Positions 60,679 through 64,000 of a stretch of 64,000 nucleotides of DNA are shown piece by piece (positions within the stretch are counted from its first letter, which is position 1; the number at the start of each line of letters is the position of its first letter). The translations under genes were made by a program, and so were the position numbers. Location of the stretch: positions 62,001-126,000 of the forward strand of contig NZ_DATJTC010000008.1 in the NCBI RefSeq assembly GCF_035503745.1, in the 5' to 3' direction. This stretch comes from Dyella_B sp035503745. GTDB lineage: Bacteria > Pseudomonadota > Gammaproteobacteria > Xanthomonadales > Rhodanobacteraceae. Below the pieces are notes generated by a model. The model made no database searches. It was not told where the DNA came from and saw nothing but the letters and a program-made list of their open reading frames with translations.

Positions 60679-61767
60679 TCAGGGAATGCGCGGTTTTATC
60701 TCGCCCACATCGGCGCACTGCGCACGATGGCGCAACGCGTGGTCCATCAGCACCAATGCCACCATCGCCTCGGCGATGGGCGTGGCGCGGATGCCGACGC
60801 AGGGATCATGGCGCCCCTTGGTTACCACCTCGACCGGTTCGCCGGCCAGGTTCACGCTATGGCCGGGTATCAGGATGCTGGAAGTGGGCTTGAGGGCGAT
60901 CGAGGCACGTACAACCTGCCCCGTACTGATCCCGCCAAGGATGCCACCGGCATGATTGGACGTAAAGCCGTCCATATGCATTTCGTCACGATGCTGGCTG
61001 CCGCGCTGGGCGACGGCATCGAAGCCATCGCCGATTTCCACGCCCTTGACCGCGTTGATGGACATCAGCGCCGCGGCGAGGTCGCCGTCCAGCTTGCCGT
61101 AGATGGGCTCGCCCCAGCCCGGCGGCACGCCTTCGGCGTCCACGTTCACGCGCGCGCCGACCGAATCGCCGGATTTGCGCAAGGCATCCATGTATTGCTC
61201 CAGCGCGGAAACCTGCGGCGCATGCGGCCAGAAAAACGGGTTCTGCTCCACCGCATCCCAATCGAAGCCTTCGGGCGTGACCTGGCCCAGTTGCGCCAGA
61301 TAACCGCGAACGCGCACGCCATGGCGCTCGGCCAGCCACTTCTTGGCGATCACCGCCGCGGCGACACGCATGGTGGTCTCGCGCGCGGACGAACGCCCGC
61401 CGCCGCGCGGATCGCGGATGCCGTACTTTTGCCAATAGGTGTAGTCGGCATGCCCGGGACGGAACGTGTCGGCGATGTCGCCGTAGTCCTTGCTGCGCTG
61501 GTCGGTGTTGCGGATCAGCAATGCGATCGGCGTGCCGGTGGTGCACCCTTGATAGACGCCGGAAAGGACTTCCACCTCGTCCGCTTCGCGTCGCTGCGAC
61601 GTATGCCGGCTGCGTCCAGTGGCGCGGCGATCCAGGTCAGTACGAAATTCTTCCACCGCGATCGGCAACCCCGGCGGACAGCCGTCGATCACGCAGCCAA
61701 TGGCCGGTCCGTGGCTTTCGCCGAAGGTGGTGACAGTAAATAGCTTGCCGGTGGAGTTGCTGGACAC
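60679..61767 (-). CDS. aroC: Chorismate synthase
   Basis: AroC makes chorismate from 5-enolpyruvylshikimate 3-phosphate with reduced FMN, the last common step to aromatic amino acids including tryptophan. Diagnostic blocks: LFTVTTFGESHGPAIGCVIDGCPPGLP, GRSSARETTMRVAAAVIAKKWL, MSINAVKGVEIGDGF and HAGGILGGISTGQ. Length (362) is standard. It is 48 bases upstream of the 2-hydroxyacid dehydrogenase gene and 346 bases from prmB, its usual neighbour. Confidence 0.98.
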   Translation of the reverse strand: MSSNSTGKLFTVTTFGESHGPAIGCVIDGCPPGLPIAVEEFRTDLDRRATGRSRHTSQRREADEVEVLSGVYQGCTTGTPIALLIRNTDQRSKDYGDIADTFRPGHADYTYWQKYGIRDPRGGGRSSARETTMRVAAAVIAKKWLAERHGVRVRGYLAQLGQVTPEGFDWDAVEQNPFFWPHAPQVSALEQYMDALRKSGDSVGARVNVDAEGVPPGWGEPIYGKLDGDLAAALMSINAVKGVEIGDGFDAVAQRGSQHRDEMHMDGFTSNHAGGILGGISTGQVVRASIALKPTSSILIPGHSVNLAGEPVEVVTKGRHDPCVGIRATPIAEAMVALVLMDHALRHRAQCADVGEIKPRIP

Positions 61768-62113
61768 GAATCAGACCCATTGCGTTGGGATATGGCCAAT
61801 ACGCCTAAGCCGGGTGCCATAAGCTGTGCGATGTCCCGGCCGTCCCCGCATCTTGCCACGCCGTGCGCTCCGGCGCTGCAGCCTTTCAAGCGTGCATGGC
61901 GTTCGAAGACCACGCGCGCGCCAGCAGAGCGACGACGACACCGTCGACGCACTCGCCGCGCAACGGCAGACTTTTCCGAAAATGCGCTTCCCGGCGCAGG
62001 CCTTGGGAGCGCGACAAGGCGGCGATAGCGAAACACCGCCCGGGCATCTTCTTCGCGCAGCGCGTGCCTATGCAAGCTTGCGGTGGTCGGCTCCGCCGGC
62101 AGCGACAACCGGC
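61768..62113. other. 346-bp region between aroC and prmB
   Basis: It should hold the aroC promoter. A minus-strand open frame (62108 to 61689) covers it but overlaps 79 bases of aroC, is Arg/Ala-rich and resembles no family, so I treat it as chance. No hairpin terminator for prmB is clear. Confidence 0.45.
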
Positions 62114-63109
62114 TCAGCGCGAACGGCGCGCCGCCGCCGCGGCCCGGATCGCCTCGGCGTGTTCAAGCAACTCGCGCCGTTCGAGCGCGAACACACCCAT
62201 CGGCCCGACCTTGAACTCGATCCACACGAAAGGCACTTCCGGCAGCAGCGCGTTGAGCGCGTGCTCGCTCTCGCCAACTTCCACGATCAGCAAGCCATCG
62301 GCGGTGAGATGCGCGGATGCCTCGTCGAGAATGCGCAGGCAGATGTCCAGTCCGTCTTCACCGGAGGTCAGGCCGAGCTTGGGCTCATGGCTGTATTCGC
62401 CGGGCAGCGCGGCGTATTCGTCCTCGGTGACATAGGGCGGGTTGGACACGATCAGATCGTACTTGCGCCCCTTGAGGTCCGCGAAAAGATCCGAACGCAC
62501 CACGTCCACGCGGTCGCCCACGTGCTGAAAGGCCACGTTCTCGCGCGCCAGCGACAGGGCGTCGTCGCTGATGTCGACGATGTCCACGTGCCAGTGCGGG
62601 TGGTATTCGGCCATGGCGATGCCGATGCAGCCTGAGCCGGTGCAAAGGTCCAACGCACGCTCCACGTGGCGGCCGTCGAGCCATGGGGTGAAGCCCGACT
62701 CGATCAATTCGGCGATGGGCGAGCGTGGCACCAGGGCGCGGCGGTCGCTTTTGAACTTCATGCCGGCGAACCAGGTTTCCCCGACCAGATAAGCCACCGG
62801 CAGGCGCTCGTTGATGCGCCGCTCGATCAGGTTGAGCACACGCACGCGCTCCTCGCCGGTCAGCTTGCTGGCACCGTAGGCCGGCGGAATGTCCGGCGGC
62901 AGATGCAGGCTGGCCAGCACCAAGTGGGTGGCTTCATCGATCGGGTTGTCGTGGCTATGCCCGAAAGTCAGCCCGGCAGCGGAAAAGCGGCTGGCGCCGT
63001 AACGGATAAAATCGATGATCGAGGCGAGTTCGGCAGTCACGTGGGCACGGTCCGGCTTGGGGGCTGTGAAGTATAGCGACTGCTCATCATTGTCCCCACG
63101 CGGGTTCAT
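62114..63109 (-). CDS. prmB: Ribosomal protein uL3 N5-glutamine methyltransferase
   Basis: PrmB methylates a glutamine in ribosomal protein uL3 (E. coli Gln150) using S-adenosylmethionine. The catalytic NPPY motif is in DLIVSNPPYVTEDEYAALPGEYSHEP, and the cofactor site in ALDLCTGSGCIGIAMAEYHP. The N-terminal helical part (about 1-110) with PVAYLVGETWFAGMKF is the PrmB-type substrate domain; PrmC would differ here. Length (331) is slightly longer than the E. coli enzyme. It is upstream of aroC as in many Gammaproteobacteria. Confidence 0.95.
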   Translation of the reverse strand: MNPRGDNDEQSLYFTAPKPDRAHVTAELASIIDFIRYGASRFSAAGLTFGHSHDNPIDEATHLVLASLHLPPDIPPAYGASKLTGEERVRVLNLIERRINERLPVAYLVGETWFAGMKFKSDRRALVPRSPIAELIESGFTPWLDGRHVERALDLCTGSGCIGIAMAEYHPHWHVDIVDISDDALSLARENVAFQHVGDRVDVVRSDLFADLKGRKYDLIVSNPPYVTEDEYAALPGEYSHEPKLGLTSGEDGLDICLRILDEASAHLTADGLLIVEVGESEHALNALLPEVPFVWIEFKVGPMGVFALERRELLEHAEAIRAAAAARRSR

Positions 63110-63140
63110 GGCTGCAGATCCACCTCCGGTGCCGGCGCGC

Positions 63141-63467
63141 TTACGCGGCCTCCCCTCCCTGGGGACCGTAAAACATCACCCAGGCGCTGAAATCCTTGCT
63201 GAAATCCTCGAAGTGGTGGGGGCGGCCGGCCGGCACGAACAGCACTTCGCCGGGCCCGAAAGGCTGCCGCGTGTCCCCGCAAATGAAATAGCCTTTGCCG
63301 GAAATCACCACGCACACTTCATCGCGGCGATGCGGTGTCTGCGTGTCGATGCCGCAGGGCTGGAAGATTTCCACCTCCAGCGAGCCGTGTTTGAACAGGC
63401 CAAGCGCAGACTTGCCGGCCTGGTCGAGCGCGGCCAGGGCAGCGGCCGGCGTCATACGTTGTTGCAT
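63141..63467 (-). CDS. Single-domain cupin protein
   Basis: A 108-residue cupin. Motif 1 is HRRDEVCVVISGKGYFICGD and motif 2 is FGPGEVLFVPAGRPHHFEDF, giving candidate metal ligands His, Glu and His. No extra domain or signal peptide is present. Function is unknown; such cupins range from metal-dependent isomerases to storage proteins. It ends 31 bases before prmB on the same strand and may be co-transcribed with it, and it is divergent from psd. Confidence 0.9.
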   Translation of the reverse strand: MQQRMTPAAALAALDQAGKSALGLFKHGSLEVEIFQPCGIDTQTPHRRDEVCVVISGKGYFICGDTRQPFGPGEVLFVPAGRPHHFEDFSKDFSAWVMFYGPQGGEAA

Positions 63468-63532
63468 GAGAACCTCCCACAGAACTTTCCAGCCCCCGCC
63501 TGGAATCGCTCCGTTTTCCTTATACTTGCCTG

Positions 63533-64000
63533 ATGACTTTCAAGGTATTCCTGCAATACATCCTTCCCCATCGGGCGCTTTCGCGCGTGGTTTACTGGGC
63601 CACGCGCTGGACCTTCGCGCCCTGGAAGAACTTTCTGGTGAGCCAGATCGTGCGCCGCTACAAGGTCAACATGGCCGAAGCCGCACAACCGGATCCGCTT
63701 GCCTACCCTCACTTCAATGCATTTTTCACGCGCAAACTGCGCCCCGATGCCCGCCGTGCTGATGCGGCCCCAACCGCCCTGCTCGCGCCGGCAGATGGCC
63801 GCATCAGCCAGGCGGGCCCCATCCTCGACGGCCGCATCTTCCAGGCCAAGGGACAGCAATACACAGCCGCCGAGCTGCTTGGCGACGAAGCCGCGGTAGC
63901 CCCCTACCGCCACGGACGCTTCGTCACCATCTACCTCTCGCCGCGCGACTACCATCGCGTGCATATGCCCTTGCGCGGCGAGCTGAGGGAGACTGTGCAT
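63533..64000 (+). CDS. psd: Phosphatidylserine decarboxylase (5' part, cut by window end)
   Basis: Psd decarboxylates phosphatidylserine to phosphatidylethanolamine at the inner membrane. The visible 156 codons have no stop and run off the window. They start MTFKVFLQYILPHRALSRVVYW, then YPHFNAFFTRKLRPDARR, LLAPADGRISQAG, the GRIFQAKGQQYTAAELLG block and FVTIYLSPRDYHRVHMPLRG, all hallmarks of the proteobacterial enzyme. The Gly-Ser-Thr self-cleavage site lies beyond the window. Confidence 0.95.
   Translation, partial: MTFKVFLQYILPHRALSRVVYWATRWTFAPWKNFLVSQIVRRYKVNMAEAAQPDPLAYPHFNAFFTRKLRPDARRADAAPTALLAPADGRISQAGPILDGRIFQAKGQQYTAAELLGDEAAVAPYRHGRFVTIYLSPRDYHRVHMPLRGELRETVH

Noticed and set aside
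61689..62108. A minus-strand frame of 139 codons upstream of aroC
   Set aside because: Overlaps 79 bases of aroC, is Arg/Ala-rich and has no family resemblance or good ribosome site.
1..64000. CRISPR array, tRNA, rRNA, insertion sequence or prophage
   Set aside because: No regularly spaced direct repeats, no cloverleaf with conserved TTCGA arm noticed in spacers, and no transposase or integrase motif in any frame.

Overview
The window is a high-GC stretch of bacterial chromosome with almost no spacer DNA and gene content typical of Gammaproteobacteria of the order Xanthomonadales/Lysobacterales. The Rhodanobacteraceae (Dyella, Frateuria, Luteibacter, Rhodanobacter) are my best guess. This rests on the asd-fimV-truA-trpF-trpBA-accD order, the HutF-type histidine pathway, a DUF2946/TonB receptor/PepSY cluster, bTHX, and Ada-AlkA next to Ogt. 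No phylogenetic test was possible. I see no rRNA, tRNA, insertion sequence, integrase, phage gene or CRISPR array.

Region 1 (1-11 kb): an exported barnase-type RNase with its barstar inhibitor and an S4 RNA-binding protein, an exported MsrA, a large PAS-GGDEF-EAL protein, a heme-oxygenase-fold (TenA/PqqC-like) protein, a large secreted protein of unknown function, a Tat-exported FAD oxidase and a ketopantoate reductase. Region 2 (11-20 kb): a secreted sedolisin protease, then a metal-uptake-like cluster (DUF2946, TonB-dependent receptor, PepSY membrane protein, unknown exported protein) with shared Met-rich motifs, then glycerol kinase. Region 3 (20-36 kb): mixed metabolic and stress genes: PF10118 hydrolase, PEBP lipoprotein, DUF302, exported amidohydrolase, HutU, a membrane catalase-like peroxidase with cytochrome b561, Ada-AlkA plus Ogt for alkylation repair, a YhiN-type flavoprotein, an NPP phosphodiesterase, a LysR regulator, a VOC protein and an MFS transporter.

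Region 4 (36-49.7 kb): HutF faces a tight unit of GNAT-nitrilase fusion, ClC channel and HutI. It is followed by bTHX, a zinc group (CDF exporter, MerC-like protein, Zur, with a Zur-box-like site before merC), gltX, a DUF4399 protein and a GT4-PAP2 pair. Region 5 (49.7-64 kb): core genes on the minus strand: accD, trpA, trpB (with a divergent TrpI-like LysR), trpF, truA, fimV, a small coiled-coil protein, asd, a 2-hydroxyacid dehydrogenase, aroC, prmB and a cupin. The 5' part of psd is cut by the window end.

The strongest signals not explained by protein genes are a cluster of DnaA-box-like repeats at 49.78-49.95 kb, a 24-bp-arm inverted repeat at 37.24-37.33 kb, a 56-nt palindrome at 30.85-30.90 kb, a Zur-box-like site at 44.90 kb and a 15-codon ORF overlapping the catalase start. 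I did not find a clearly new multi-gene defence or mobile system. The best candidates for undescribed biology are the Met-rich receptor/PepSY cluster and the hut locus with its embedded nitrilase fusion and chloride channel.
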